Part shown: one piece after another, positions 34,530 to 43,818 of the stretch
Position numbering within the stretch: position 1 is the first letter of the stretch
How the letters are laid out: each line of letters starts with the position of its first letter
Source of the DNA: Pyrinomonadaceae bacterium
Lineage (GTDB): Bacteria > Acidobacteriota > Blastocatellia > Pyrinomonadales > Pyrinomonadaceae
Reading direction: 5' to 3'
DNA: 64,000 nucleotides
NCBI GenBank assembly: GCA_014534425.1
Contig: JACVRN010000001.1
Location: forward strand, 1 to 64,000
Position numbers and translations under genes: made by a program
Notes under the pieces: model-generated
The model's database searches: none
Told to the model about the DNA's origin: nothing
Seen by the model: only the letters and a program-made list of their open reading frames with translations

Positions 34530-34673
34530 AGGCCCTTAAGCCAATATCTCTACAGGCAAGCACTACGGGCGCGCTGGCCGAGCGCCCACGCCGTAGACTG
34601 TCCGGTGCCTGATGGACAATCGAAGTGGTTGTCCTCAAGCACACCCACGCTTTCCAGGTCAAAGGAGCCGAAG

Positions 34674-35996
34674 ATGATAAGAAGAATCTTAATCACGACC
34701 GCGCTGCTAATTTGTGCGCTGGCCGTTCAAAGCACGGTCTCGCTCTCTGCACATGCACGAACACCTGTTGATGCTTGCAAGTGGGAGAGGACTCTGGCAC
34801 CTAAAGAAGTCAAATTTCCCGTACAGATGGATACGCATGCCGCCTACGCCATCTACGCCTTCAAGACGGACGGCACTATATCGCTGCAGGTCAAAGGCCA
34901 ATTTCCTTATGCGGCCTTCCTCTCTTACACAGTATACGATTCACACGGCCTGCTCTTTAGCGCGCGGCTGGACAAGGATATGGCACCCGACAAAGGCTCT
35001 ATCAATCCCTTTACTCCGGGAGCGCTCGTCAACGCGACTAATCGCTCCTACACTCTCGTGGTAGCTCCCTTCAACCAGAAGCCACTTAATCCGAACACCA
35101 TCTATATGCCGCCTCTCCCGCCGGGCGCAACCGAAGAGTCCCTTGTGCTGGTGATGCGCGTTTATCTCACCGAGCCGGGGAAGGATAAGGTGAAGGAGAA
35201 GCCGGGCGGCGTGCCGTTGCCAATCATCACGGCAATGAAAGGCGGCATCAACCCGACTCCAACTACGTGCCCTTCGGTCGCCGGGCCTAAAGACTTCGGA
35301 AGCTTCGGCGGCTTCTCCCCTGCTCCTGCTCCGAGCCAGGGGCGCATACTCTTCTACAGGCCGCCCGTCTCTATGGTTCCCTTCGCGGACGGAAGCGGTC
35401 AACTGAAGATAAGCGATTGCACTTCCTACCTGATGGCGACCTTAGAGAAGGACAAGGTGGCAGTCATACGCTTTAATCAGATTCCCACCTACTTCAACAA
35501 CACCAAGACCACACCATCCACCACCTTTAGTTTGACGCAGGTGCGCTACCTGTCCATGGGTTCCTATGGCACTAGCTTGATTCCCCCTCCGGGAAGTGAG
35601 TTGAAGCCGGCAAGTAAACAGGGCAACATAGCCGGGCCTGAGATGCGACCGGCTGCCGACGGCAGTGAGACGATTGTCGTAATCCCCCACTCACTGTCCG
35701 ATGAGCTTAAAGCGCAGATAGCAGCCATCGCCTCGTCAAGAGGTTTCAACGTCATGCCTATGGCAAGCGAGGGAGAGAATGTTCCGAAGGAAGTCCCGCC
35801 GTTTCTAATCTACAGGAACAAGATGGCCGCCGACGGTTACAACGGAGCCATAAGTAACGTCCCCTGCTACACGGGCACGCCCTTCAGCCAGGCTCCCGAA
35901 AGCTTCGCCGCGTCTCAGAGCAACATGGGAGCATTCGCGCCGCAGGGCGTAGAATGCGCTGTTAAAGATTTCATGAGCGGCACGTGCGGGAAGTAG
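34674..35996 (+). CDS. Secreted protein of unknown function, 440 residues
   Basis: Exported by a signal peptide (MIRRILITTALLICALAVQS, cleavage after AHA). The ATG at 34674 has AAAGGAG upstream. The mature protein begins with a domain containing YAAFLSYTVYDSHGLLFSAR and KGSINPF, a pattern that recalls DUF1214-like beta domains. A long Pro-rich middle follows, then a C-terminal stretch with paired cysteines (CYTGTPF, VECAV, GTCGK). The function is unknown. Confidence 0.78.
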   Translation: MIRRILITTALLICALAVQSTVSLSAHARTPVDACKWERTLAPKEVKFPVQMDTHAAYAIYAFKTDGTISLQVKGQFPYAAFLSYTVYDSHGLLFSARLDKDMAPDKGSINPFTPGALVNATNRSYTLVVAPFNQKPLNPNTIYMPPLPPGATEESLVLVMRVYLTEPGKDKVKEKPGGVPLPIITAMKGGINPTPTTCPSVAGPKDFGSFGGFSPAPAPSQGRILFYRPPVSMVPFADGSGQLKISDCTSYLMATLEKDKVAVIRFNQIPTYFNNTKTTPSTTFSLTQVRYLSMGSYGTSLIPPPGSELKPASKQGNIAGPEMRPAADGSETIVVIPHSLSDELKAQIAAIASSRGFNVMPMASEGENVPKEVPPFLIYRNKMAADGYNGAISNVPCYTGTPFSQAPESFAASQSNMGAFAPQGVECAVKDFMSGTCGK

Positions 35997-36148
35997 CACA
36001 AGCACAGCTTCACCGCCGCAGAGACGCTGAGGCGAGCGCAGAGAGATTGAATTTAATCTCAGCGCCCCCTCCGCGTCTCTCTCCGGTCTCGGCGGTGAGT
36101 TTCAACTTTACTTCTCACGCATCTTTAACCTGACTCACCACCCTTGAG

Positions 36149-36463
36149 CTAGCGTCGCTTGCGGCGAGAGGCGAACTTGCGCCTGATTTCTTCGTGATTG
36201 TACGAGGCAGGAAGCTTTTCCGGCAGGTCTAGGTCATCGTCTATCAAAACTTCTGTAGGCACACCCGCAACGCGGGCGTATTGCAGAAGAACTATTAACG
36301 GCGGCTCACTCTTGTCTATTTCATAGTCTGATATTCTCTTGACTTCGGAAAACTCCTCAACGTCTAAGAGCCTGAACATCTCGCTCTGAGATAAACCTAA
36401 AGCAACTCTGATTTGTAGAAGCTTTTCGGCAAGGCGTTTCGGCCTGCGACGCACATAGCCCAT
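36149..36463 (-). CDS. XRE-type helix-turn-helix regulator
   Basis: A 104-residue DNA-binding protein. The helix-turn-helix is RVALGLSQSEMFRLLDVEEF with the second helix near VKRISDYEI. The C-terminus is strongly basic (EEIRRKFASRRKRR). ATG at 36463 is chosen because AGGAGGG lies ten bases upstream; the longer frame would start inside that site. It is a lone gene with no obvious target nearby. Confidence 0.8.
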   Translation of the reverse strand: MGYVRRRPKRLAEKLLQIRVALGLSQSEMFRLLDVEEFSEVKRISDYEIDKSEPPLIVLLQYARVAGVPTEVLIDDDLDLPEKLPASYNHEEIRRKFASRRKRR

Positions 36464-36854
36464 CAGGAACGCCCTCCTGATAGAGCTAAATGCGTACAAG
36501 ACAGCTTGATTTTACCCGCAGCTACGGGTAGAATGTGCTTGCGTAGTTGCTTCGCCGTGAGTAAGACCCTCTTATCTCGAACGGCGATGCTCATTCTCTA
36601 TTGTGGGAGTGAGCTACGCATTGGCCGTTGCTTTGATTTTCAAAGACTAGAACGCTCTGATGATAGCAAAGACCCTTTGATTATCTAAAGATTGAGTGGA
36701 AGGGGGAGAACTCGTGGCGTATTTTGCTCCCTTCGCGCCGTATCCGTTAAGATGAGGTGGCGGGTGCGGCATACGCGAGGCTGCCGTGATTAGGGAATCA
36801 CGGCGGCCTCGCTGCTTATAGGCAGGTCAGTACCGCAGGCGGTACTGACCTGTG
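36464..36854. other. Intergenic region with two hairpins
   Basis: Holds a 34-base hairpin at 36777-36810 (GAGGC, mismatch, GCCGTGATT and its complement around AGGG) and the repeat at 36823-36852. The rest shows nothing recognisable. A 60-codon plus-strand frame at 36506-36688 has no ribosome site or recognisable content. Confidence 0.55.
36823..36852. repeat. CAGGTCAGTACC palindrome at the end of the malic enzyme gene
   Basis: CAGGTCAGTACC and GGTACTGACCTG flank GCAGGC. It shares the GGTCAGTACCGC core with the larger palindrome at 16416-16495. It ends two bases before the malic enzyme stop codon and probably terminates that transcript. Confidence 0.75.
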
Positions 36855-38288
36855 TTACATCAGAGTATCCGTGGAGAAGCGCTCTCTTCGGGCGACGCCG
36901 GAGTTGTAGGCGGCTTCTTCAACGTCGCGTGCGACCGCCTCGGCCACACGCTTGTCGAAGACGGAGGGGACTATGTATTCGGGATGAAGCTCTGCGTCGG
37001 TGATGAGAGAGGCTATGGCGTGCGCTGCGGCGAGCTTCATCTGCTCGTTGATGCGAGAGGCGCGGCAGGCTAGCGCCCCTCGAAAGATGCCTGGGAAACA
37101 GAGCACGTTATTAATCTGGTTCGGATAGTCGGAGCGCCCCGTAGCCATCACAGCCGCGTAAGGCGCTGCCTCTTCCGGCATAATCTCAGGCGTAGGGTTA
37201 GCCATAGCAAAGACCACTGGCTTCTCAGCCATCGTCTGCACATCGTCGGCGTTGATGACGCCCGGCACTGAGAGTCCCATGAAGACATCCGCGCCGCGTA
37301 TCACTTCATGGACTGTTCCCTGCTCGTTGTCGGGATTGGTGTTCTTCGCGTACCAGTCCTTGACCCAGTTCATGTTCGCCGTGCGCCCTCTATAGATTGA
37401 GCCAGCCTGGTCACAGCCTATGACGTTCTGCACGCCCGCCGCCATGATTATCTTTGTGCACGCCACGCCCGCAGCGCCCACGCCGTTGACGACCACCTTC
37501 ACCTCATTCATCGCCTTGCCCTCAATCTTGAGGGCGTTGATGAGCGCTGCGAGGACGACTACGGCTGTGCCGTGCTGGTCGTCGTGAAAGACGGGAATAT
37601 CAAGCTCCTCCTTCAAGCGGTCTTCAATCTCGAAGCAGCGCGGAGCCGAGATGTCTTCAAGGTTGATGCCGCCGAAAGCGGTCGAGATCATTTTAATGGT
37701 TCGCACAATCTCGTCAGGGTCTTTGGTCGAAAGACAGATGGGGAAAGCGTCCACGCCAGCGAACTCTTTAAAGAGCATAGCCTTGCCTTCCATCACAGGC
37801 ATGGCAGCCGCAGGGCCTATGTCGCCAAGCCCAAGCACAGCCGTCCCGTCCGTCACCACAGCGACCGTGTTCTTCTTGATGGTCAGGGTAAAAGCCTTCT
37901 CAGGGTCTTGATGTATGGCCTCGCAGACGCGCGCCACGCCCGGCGTGTAGGCCATAGAAAGGTCTGCGCGAGTCTTGAGCGGCGTCTTGCTGGTGACTTC
38001 AATCTTGCCGCCTATGTGCATGAGAAAGACCCGGTCGGAGACGTTGACGATTTCCACGCCGTCTATGTTGCGAACGGCTTCGACTATCTCCTTGCCGTTC
38101 TCCGTCGAGGCGGCCTGAACCGTGATGTCGCGCACTATGTAGTCCTGGCCCACACTGACTATGTCTATGGCCCCTATGTCGCCGCCCGTGCGGCCAATGG
38201 CCGTAGTAACTTCTCCGAGCGTGCCCGTGCGGCTGGACAGCTTCACACGCAAAGTCAAACTGTAACTGGCGCTGGGTGTGCTGTGCAT
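36855..38288 (-). CDS. NAD(P)-dependent malic enzyme with N-terminal ACT domain
   Basis: Decarboxylates malate to pyruvate. The protein has an ACT regulatory domain at residues 8-80 (LTLRVKLSSRTGTLGEVTTA) and then the malic enzyme fold: KTRADLSMAYTPGVARVC, VTDGTAVLGLGDIGP, the catalytic/metal-binding FHDDQHGTAVVVLAAL, a Rossmann loop VVNGVGAAGVACTKI and FAMANPTPEI. The ACT domain suggests allosteric control. ATG at 38288 gives 477 residues. A TTG 13 codons upstream with an AGAGG site is also possible. Confidence 0.92.
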   Translation of the reverse strand: MHSTPSASYSLTLRVKLSSRTGTLGEVTTAIGRTGGDIGAIDIVSVGQDYIVRDITVQAASTENGKEIVEAVRNIDGVEIVNVSDRVFLMHIGGKIEVTSKTPLKTRADLSMAYTPGVARVCEAIHQDPEKAFTLTIKKNTVAVVTDGTAVLGLGDIGPAAAMPVMEGKAMLFKEFAGVDAFPICLSTKDPDEIVRTIKMISTAFGGINLEDISAPRCFEIEDRLKEELDIPVFHDDQHGTAVVVLAALINALKIEGKAMNEVKVVVNGVGAAGVACTKIIMAAGVQNVIGCDQAGSIYRGRTANMNWVKDWYAKNTNPDNEQGTVHEVIRGADVFMGLSVPGVINADDVQTMAEKPVVFAMANPTPEIMPEEAAPYAAVMATGRSDYPNQINNVLCFPGIFRGALACRASRINEQMKLAAAHAIASLITDAELHPEYIVPSVFDKRVAEAVARDVEEAAYNSGVARRERFSTDTLM

Positions 38289-38387
38289 GGCTTTACTAGA
38301 CAGGGAAGATTCCTTTCCAAAGGTCAAAAATAACCTCTAAGGATGGACTAAACTCTAACGCCAACAGGAGAGAAAAGGCAAAGGCGG

Positions 38388-38476
38388 ATTCAAACAGGGA
38401 TGGACAGGATAGAGAGGATAAATAAAAAGCAATCCTTCTTCTTTTATCCTGCTTATCCTATCCATCCTGTTAATTT
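38388..38476. repeat. AACAGGATGGACAGGATAA family repeat, copy 4
   Basis: Arms TTCAAACAGGGATGGACAGG then ATAGAGAGGATAAA, with an imperfect complement ending CCTATCCATCCTGTTAATTT. It lies about 50 bases upstream of the malic enzyme start, in the region shared with the next plus-strand gene, so it is not a simple terminator here. Confidence 0.78.
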
Positions 38477-38654
38477 ATTCCTGCCGTACTATATCAACTC
38501 ACATTTCGTTACAGATGTTAGCTATGACAACACGATGGGCCGCAACGAATTTATCACTTAAACCGTAACTGCTTATAAAGCCAATAACTTCTTAATTCGA
38601 CCCCGGAGCGGCATGGTAATTGTTAGATATTCTGAGCAAGGAGGAGGTTAGTTT

Positions 38655-39209
38655 ATGAATGCAAATTCCTTAAAGCACAGGATAGGCACAGCACTTCTAG
38701 GTATCTCATTACTGCTAGGGATAGGATTCGCATCGAGCGTAACCACTCAGGCGCAAAATCCAAATACTACATGGCAGCGCCAAAGAGATTATGAGCGCGA
38801 GCAGCGTCGCCGTCAGCGCCAATGGGAGCGTGAACAGCGTCGTCGCCAGCGCGAAGCACAGCGCGCGGGCTATGGCAACTACGGTTACGGCGGTTACAAC
38901 AACGGCGGCTACTACGGTAACAACGGCGGCTACTATGGCGGCTACGGCGGTTATAACAACGGCGGTTATGCGAACTACGGCGGTTCTTATGAGCTAAGAC
39001 AGACGGCCTTGAATGCTGGCTACAATGAAGGCAGAAAGGCCGGTATGGAAGACCGCAGCCGAGGCAGAGGCTACAACTACGCGGACGATAGCAACTATCG
39101 CAACGCCGATAAGGACTACAACTCTCGCTACGGCGACCGCGAATTGTATCGTCAGTATTTCCGCCAGGCATACGCCAACGGTTATGCGGACGGCTACAGG
39201 GGCTACTAA
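38655..39209 (+). CDS. Secreted Arg/Gln- and Gly/Tyr/Asn-rich protein
   Basis: A 184-residue exported protein. The signal peptide (IGTALLGISLLLGIGFASSV) is followed by a charged block with two copies of REQRRRQR (about 45-70), then a Gly/Tyr/Asn-rich block of about 40 residues (units like GGYYGNNGGYYGGYGGYNNG). The C-terminal domain has two short helical repeats, ALNAGYNEGRKAGMEDRSRG and QAYANGYADGY. Low complexity suggests an envelope or matrix component. GGAGGAGG precedes the ATG. Confidence 0.78.
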   Translation: MNANSLKHRIGTALLGISLLLGIGFASSVTTQAQNPNTTWQRQRDYEREQRRRQRQWEREQRRRQREAQRAGYGNYGYGGYNNGGYYGNNGGYYGGYGGYNNGGYANYGGSYELRQTALNAGYNEGRKAGMEDRSRGRGYNYADDSNYRNADKDYNSRYGDRELYRQYFRQAYANGYADGYRGY

Positions 39210-39235
39210 TCAACAACAGATACTCTAACCCAACA

Positions 39236-39278
39236 GAAACAGCCGCGCTTCTACTGAAGAGGCGCGGCTGTTTCTTTA
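39236..39278 (+). terminator. Rho-independent terminator after the Gly/Tyr-rich protein gene
   Basis: GAAACAGCCGCGC pairs with GCGCGGCTGTTTC around a 13-base loop, then CTTTAT. It is followed at once by half of an AACAGGATGG-type repeat. Confidence 0.85.
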
Positions 39279-39292
39279 TCCTGTCCATCCTG

Positions 39293-40201
39293 TTAATTTT
39301 CTTCACCGGCATCATTCAATGCTTTGAGAATCGCTGCGAGCGCTTCACGGTTTGCTCCGCGCTTTTTAGCTAGCTGGAGCGAGCGCTTGCCTAAGAGCGT
39401 GTAGGCGGCGAGCGCGTACGGCATCTCTTCCTGACGAATTGCTTTCAAGTGGCGGCGCACTGTTTCAACGTCTGCGCGTGCGAAGGTTCCTGTCAGTGCC
39501 TTCGAAGGCTCCTGCTCTTTCAGATTATCGAGCGTGCTTTCTATGAGGGGCATGAGGATAGCCCGCGCATCTTTTTCTTTCAGCCCGCAGCGCATGAGCA
39601 TCTCGCGCGCGATATCGAAGAGGGCTACCATGTGGCCCGAAGACGTGACGGCAGCAGCGTGATAGAGAGCCTTCTCAGCAGTGTTGATGGAGAAGGCACG
39701 CGCGCCCAGGTCACGCACAATCCTTCGCGCCGCGCTTAAGGCCGCAGGCTCGCCCTCTATGCAGAAGAAGGCGCGGCGCAGGCTCTCTGCTCCGGCGGAC
39801 GCTTCGCTCACGGCCACTAGCGGGTGCATGGAGCCTGTGCGAAAGCCCGTGTCCTTCAGGCTCCTCAACACCTCTGACGAAAGCGCGCCGCTAGTGTGCA
39901 GCGCTACGCGCCCTGCGCCCTTCTCTTTCATCAAGGCAGCGATGCCGGACGCCGCTTCTTCAATAGAATCGTCAGGCGTGCTGATGATGAAGAGCCTGCT
40001 TGCGGGAAGCCTGTCCAGTTCTACGGAAGAGAGCGCGAGCGGTTGTGTGGGGATAATTCGTGCGGCGCGGCGGGCGTGCGATTTATGAAGCGCGGCCACC
40101 GCTTCTATCACGTAGCCGCATTGTGCGAGCGCCAGTCCGAGGGCCGTTCCCAGGCGACCGGCACCTATGATTGAGACCGTTGGACGGCTTTTAGTCGCCA
40201 T
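39293..40201 (-). CDS. Rossmann-fold dehydrogenase with DUF2520-type C-terminal domain
   Basis: A 302-residue protein with an N-terminal NAD(P)-binding site (VSIIGAGRLGTALGLALAQC) and the helical DUF2520 domain (KALYHAAAVTSSGHMVALFD). The central stretch HTSGALSSEVLRSLKDTGFR with GSMHPL resembles the family of ketopantoate/pyrroline-5-carboxylate-like reductases with no known substrate. ATG at 40201 is chosen because the upstream extension overlaps the preceding gene. Its TAA stop lies in a half-copy of the AACAGGATGG repeat. Confidence 0.85.
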   Translation of the reverse strand: MATKSRPTVSIIGAGRLGTALGLALAQCGYVIEAVAALHKSHARRAARIIPTQPLALSSVELDRLPASRLFIISTPDDSIEEAASGIAALMKEKGAGRVALHTSGALSSEVLRSLKDTGFRTGSMHPLVAVSEASAGAESLRRAFFCIEGEPAALSAARRIVRDLGARAFSINTAEKALYHAAAVTSSGHMVALFDIAREMLMRCGLKEKDARAILMPLIESTLDNLKEQEPSKALTGTFARADVETVRRHLKAIRQEEMPYALAAYTLLGKRSLQLAKKRGANREALAAILKALNDAGEEN

Positions 40202-40215
40202 TGTTTTAAGCCGCC

Positions 40216-43200
40216 TCAATCGCCCGTGACTTCGACCATGGTGGGTTGATCCGGCAACTCGTCGAGCCACTGATTGAGGCGTGCGCGCAGGTCTTCGCGC
40301 GTCACAAGGCCGTAAGATTCTACGGGCGGGCGCACTACGCGCACGGGCATGGAGGCTGCGCCCACATCAAGCGCCTCGCCTATGAGCCGCACGTCCCACT
40401 GCGAAAAGTGCTCAGGCAATTGCCCGCCCGCGAAAGCTTCCGCGAGGGAGCGTGCGTGCGCGCGAGCCTCTTCCGTTTCCGCTCTCTCGGCCAAACCGTC
40501 CAGCGCGGAAGAGAGCGGCGCTGATATGAGTTGAAGCGTGCGACGCGCGGCTGCGCGGCCAAACTCCACAGTCTCGCGCAACTCCTGAGGAATGCGCTTG
40601 AAGGCGGGCGCTCGACCCAGACGAAAGAGGCAATCGCAGGACGGGCGCTCTGTGAGAAGCTGCCGGCCGGGAAGCGTGCAGCGCATGCCACACGCGCTTC
40701 GTATCAACTGCTCCGCCTCGTCCCGGTAGCGCGTGTTGAGGATGGTAAGCTCCGAGAGCGCTTCGAACTCTCGCCACTCCGCGCTTCTCAAAAACTCGTC
40801 CACGGGGCGACGGTCACAGGACGCGCCGACCGTCTCGTCATGCACGCGCGCGTAATGCTCTATGTAGCGCGCCTGAAATTCTCGCCAGAGAAGCTCGAAG
40901 CGCAGAGTCGAATCGTGGTCGAAGAGGTTATGCACGTCTTCGGCTATGTGCAGCAACTCGCGCCGCGCGCTCTCTATCTCGTTAAGGCCCGTAGGCTCTG
41001 CCAGCAGAAGATAATCATGCGCCCGCACGCGCCCCTCAAGCCCGTTCGTAAAGCTTGAGAGCGCGCCTAGCTGTTCTGTGCTTCGCTGAAAATTCTCGCT
41101 TGAATCCGCGAAAGCGTCCGCCACACGTTGCAGACCTTCTTCGAGAGAGATGGTGTTGTCTAGCGCAGCTTCTATGGCATCCGCCGCGACGCCGAAGGTC
41201 TTACGCACGATTGAGGCAAGGTTCCAGGCGCGGGTCGTCAATCCCTCGTCCGGCAGGCTGTCAAACTTTTCCAGCACCCGGCGCGAGCGCCATGCTTCTA
41301 GCCAGCTACGAAGCGCAGCGCGCACCGCTTCGCGCGCCAGTGGGTCTGCAATCGAAGCAAGCTCCGTGGCGTTCGTGAGCCGCCTGGCCCAGGCCGTCAA
41401 TTCCTCCGCACTGTGCAGGAGCGCAGCCGCGCGAGCCACGCCGCTCAACTCGTCCCAGCGTAGCTTGAGGTCAAGCGTTCTGCGCCCTATGCGGTCGCCC
41501 GTGGACGTGACAAGCTCTATGCGGCGCTGCGCGACCAAAGATGCGAGTATAAGGTGCTGCGCCTCTCTTTGCAGACCGTAAGGCTCGTCCTTGAGGCGCG
41601 AGTAGACGGCTTCTAGCGGGACGACCGCGCCGTCCGCCTCGTCCGTCATCTGAAGCACGTCTCTTATCCAGGGCTGTTTCAAAACGGCGTCGCCCGCTTC
41701 CAGCACGTAAGATTCGCTGCGCTGGGCCACAAGGCCGAGCGGCGCGCAGAACTTTCGCGCAAGTTCCTGTATGCCAGCCTCCGACTGGCTTGCGGCCCCG
41801 AAGAATCCTCCGACCAGCCGCGCCACTTCAGTCTCCGTCAGCGTTTCCGTAAACACGGGATGCTGCGGGTATCGCGCGCCGAAGAGAGCGTGAAGCATGC
41901 TCGCCAGCACGTCCGAGAGCGTGCGGCCAGAGCGGGCTTCGTTGGTGAAGTGTCGCTGCGAGCCTTCCGTTAAGAGCACGCCGTCGTCCATGTAAGCCCT
42001 GGCCCAGACGCGCTCTGCCAGGCCCGTGTAAGTTCGCTCGGCGGCCCGCGCCGTCTCTCCGAACTCCGTCACAAGCGAAGCGTCCGTGCGTAGCGCAATC
42101 AAACGACGCAGATGCTCAAGCTCTTCAGGCTTGAGCGGCGCGGGCCGCCACGTGACTTTGATGGGCGCGTCTACGTGATTAAGCGCGGCGCTTCCTGCTG
42201 CAACTCCCTCAACTTCGTCCGGCACCTGCACAGTCATCTTCCAGTCGTAGAAGAATCCGTCCGGCTGTGGCTGTATTAGCGCCTCATCAACTCTCTGTTC
42301 CGGCGACTGCCAGTGGACGTGCCCGCGTCGTCCCATGCCGCGCCACATGATTGTAAAGTCGGTCGCATTCGAAGAGGTCTCGACAGTATCGGTGAAGGGC
42401 CAGTCAAGAAAGCGCGAGCGCGGCAGAGTTCGCAGCAGGTCGTTCATGGCGGAAGACGAGGGCGCGACCCCTTCTGCCGCACGCGTTAGGGCTTCATCGA
42501 AAGCGTCCGACGTGCTGATGTTGAAGCGGTAGCGTGCTTCTCCCTGCGGTTCAGCGTTGCGGCGAACGGCACTGTCTAGCGAAAGCGAACTGAAGCGCTC
42601 AAGCATCTCCTCCGTGCGGCGCACGCCCGCTTCTGCGTCCGCTTCGTCGTAGATGAGCATGGCCGCGCCAAGCTCGCGTGCGGTCGCGCCGCGCCCGTCC
42701 AGGCTGAGAACGAATAGTCCCTTCAAAAGGAGCTTTGCCTGAAGGCGCTGCATGATGGGAATCTGCGTGGTTATGTCTGCGGCCAGTTGGTCGTAGACCG
42801 CAAACGCCTTCTCCAAATCCGGCGCTTTGCGAAGCTCGTGCTCCGTGCGGTCGAAGACTTCGTCCAGCACTACCAGGGAAAGCGCTGGACGATTCGCGGC
42901 GCGCTCCACCGCCTGAGCGGCGAAAGGCAGGAAGGCGAAGCTAGGCGCATACAGGCGCACAGCCGAAGCAACGTCTGCTATCAGAGGGTGTACTGGATAG
43001 ATGGCCGTAAAGCGCGGCTCGCTCCAGTTGAAGCCGGGCACAGCCGCTCGAAGGGTGTTGTAGATGTCGTGAAGCGCAGCACGCGCCTGCGGGTTCTTCT
43101 GAAAGAGATGCAGATCTGCTATGCGGTACAGGTGCTCTGGGTCAAGATAATCAATCTGGTACGAGCCTGCGAGCACAGCGTTGACGCCTTCAGCGCCTTC

Positions 43201-43818
43201 TATGTCGTCGTCTAGCGCCAGCGCTATGAAAACATGAGCGGTGTCGGTGGCGGCTGCAAGCTGGCTCAAGGCAGGGCCGTCGTCTCTTTGCACGCGCGCC
43301 TCGCGTCCGAAGGCAGTGTCTATCAAAAGCACCAGAGAGGTTTCGCCCGCGCGCGAGGCCGCGACGGCGAGCATCTGCCCAGGCTCGACGCCTAGCCAGT
43401 CGGCCTCCGCGCCGCCGAAGGCTTCGACGAGCGCCACGCCTACCTCTTCCAGTAGAGACGAGCGCGTGCCGCGTTCTACGCGTGCCACCATGTAGCGACG
43501 ATTGAGCAGGCGGCGTGCAGAGGTGGCTACGTGCGCGTCCGTGACGCCTGCTCGCAACTCCGGCATGGCGGCCAGCGCCGCAAAGACGGCCAGAGCGTGG
43601 CTTTTGCCTACGCCTCTGAGTCCAGCGAGGGCGCGGGCCGTGCCGCGTGTGCGCGGAAGGTCTGCCAGAGCATCCAGCCAGCGAGCCAGGAGGTCTGAAG
43701 TCGCGTCCGTAAAGCGATAGGCCGCGAGTGCACGCTGAGGATTGTCGGCATAGTTCTCCACGGCGTCGAACGCCTGCGGCTCGACGAAATCCTTAATCTT
43801 CTCCTGCGTGCGCTTCAT
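40216..43818 (-). CDS. Large P-loop ATPase resembling PglY/BrxC or DUF6079 proteins
   Basis: A 1200-residue soluble protein. It has a Walker A site GLRGVGKS at residues 66-73 after a short lead, and a candidate Walker B strand (SLVLLIDTAFG) near 160-170. The rest is long and mostly helical, with a Cys cluster (CGMRCTL, then PSCDCLF) near residue 1010 that could bind zinc. Size and layout resemble the ATPases PglY and BrxC of BREX phage-defence systems and DUF6079 proteins. No other BREX gene is nearby. The start ATG at 43818 is chosen over a long upstream frame. The assignment is by architecture only. Confidence 0.65.
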   Translation of the reverse strand: MKRTQEKIKDFVEPQAFDAVENYADNPQRALAAYRFTDATSDLLARWLDALADLPRTRGTARALAGLRGVGKSHALAVFAALAAMPELRAGVTDAHVATSARRLLNRRYMVARVERGTRSSLLEEVGVALVEAFGGAEADWLGVEPGQMLAVAASRAGETSLVLLIDTAFGREARVQRDDGPALSQLAAATDTAHVFIALALDDDIEGAEGVNAVLAGSYQIDYLDPEHLYRIADLHLFQKNPQARAALHDIYNTLRAAVPGFNWSEPRFTAIYPVHPLIADVASAVRLYAPSFAFLPFAAQAVERAANRPALSLVVLDEVFDRTEHELRKAPDLEKAFAVYDQLAADITTQIPIMQRLQAKLLLKGLFVLSLDGRGATARELGAAMLIYDEADAEAGVRRTEEMLERFSSLSLDSAVRRNAEPQGEARYRFNISTSDAFDEALTRAAEGVAPSSSAMNDLLRTLPRSRFLDWPFTDTVETSSNATDFTIMWRGMGRRGHVHWQSPEQRVDEALIQPQPDGFFYDWKMTVQVPDEVEGVAAGSAALNHVDAPIKVTWRPAPLKPEELEHLRRLIALRTDASLVTEFGETARAAERTYTGLAERVWARAYMDDGVLLTEGSQRHFTNEARSGRTLSDVLASMLHALFGARYPQHPVFTETLTETEVARLVGGFFGAASQSEAGIQELARKFCAPLGLVAQRSESYVLEAGDAVLKQPWIRDVLQMTDEADGAVVPLEAVYSRLKDEPYGLQREAQHLILASLVAQRRIELVTSTGDRIGRRTLDLKLRWDELSGVARAAALLHSAEELTAWARRLTNATELASIADPLAREAVRAALRSWLEAWRSRRVLEKFDSLPDEGLTTRAWNLASIVRKTFGVAADAIEAALDNTISLEEGLQRVADAFADSSENFQRSTEQLGALSSFTNGLEGRVRAHDYLLLAEPTGLNEIESARRELLHIAEDVHNLFDHDSTLRFELLWREFQARYIEHYARVHDETVGASCDRRPVDEFLRSAEWREFEALSELTILNTRYRDEAEQLIRSACGMRCTLPGRQLLTERPSCDCLFRLGRAPAFKRIPQELRETVEFGRAAARRTLQLISAPLSSALDGLAERAETEEARAHARSLAEAFAGGQLPEHFSQWDVRLIGEALDVGAASMPVRVVRPPVESYGLVTREDLRARLNQWLDELPDQPTMVEVTGD

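Noticed and set aside
36506-36688. 60-codon plus-strand frame upstream of the malic enzyme 3' end
   Set aside because: No supporting start signal or recognisable content.
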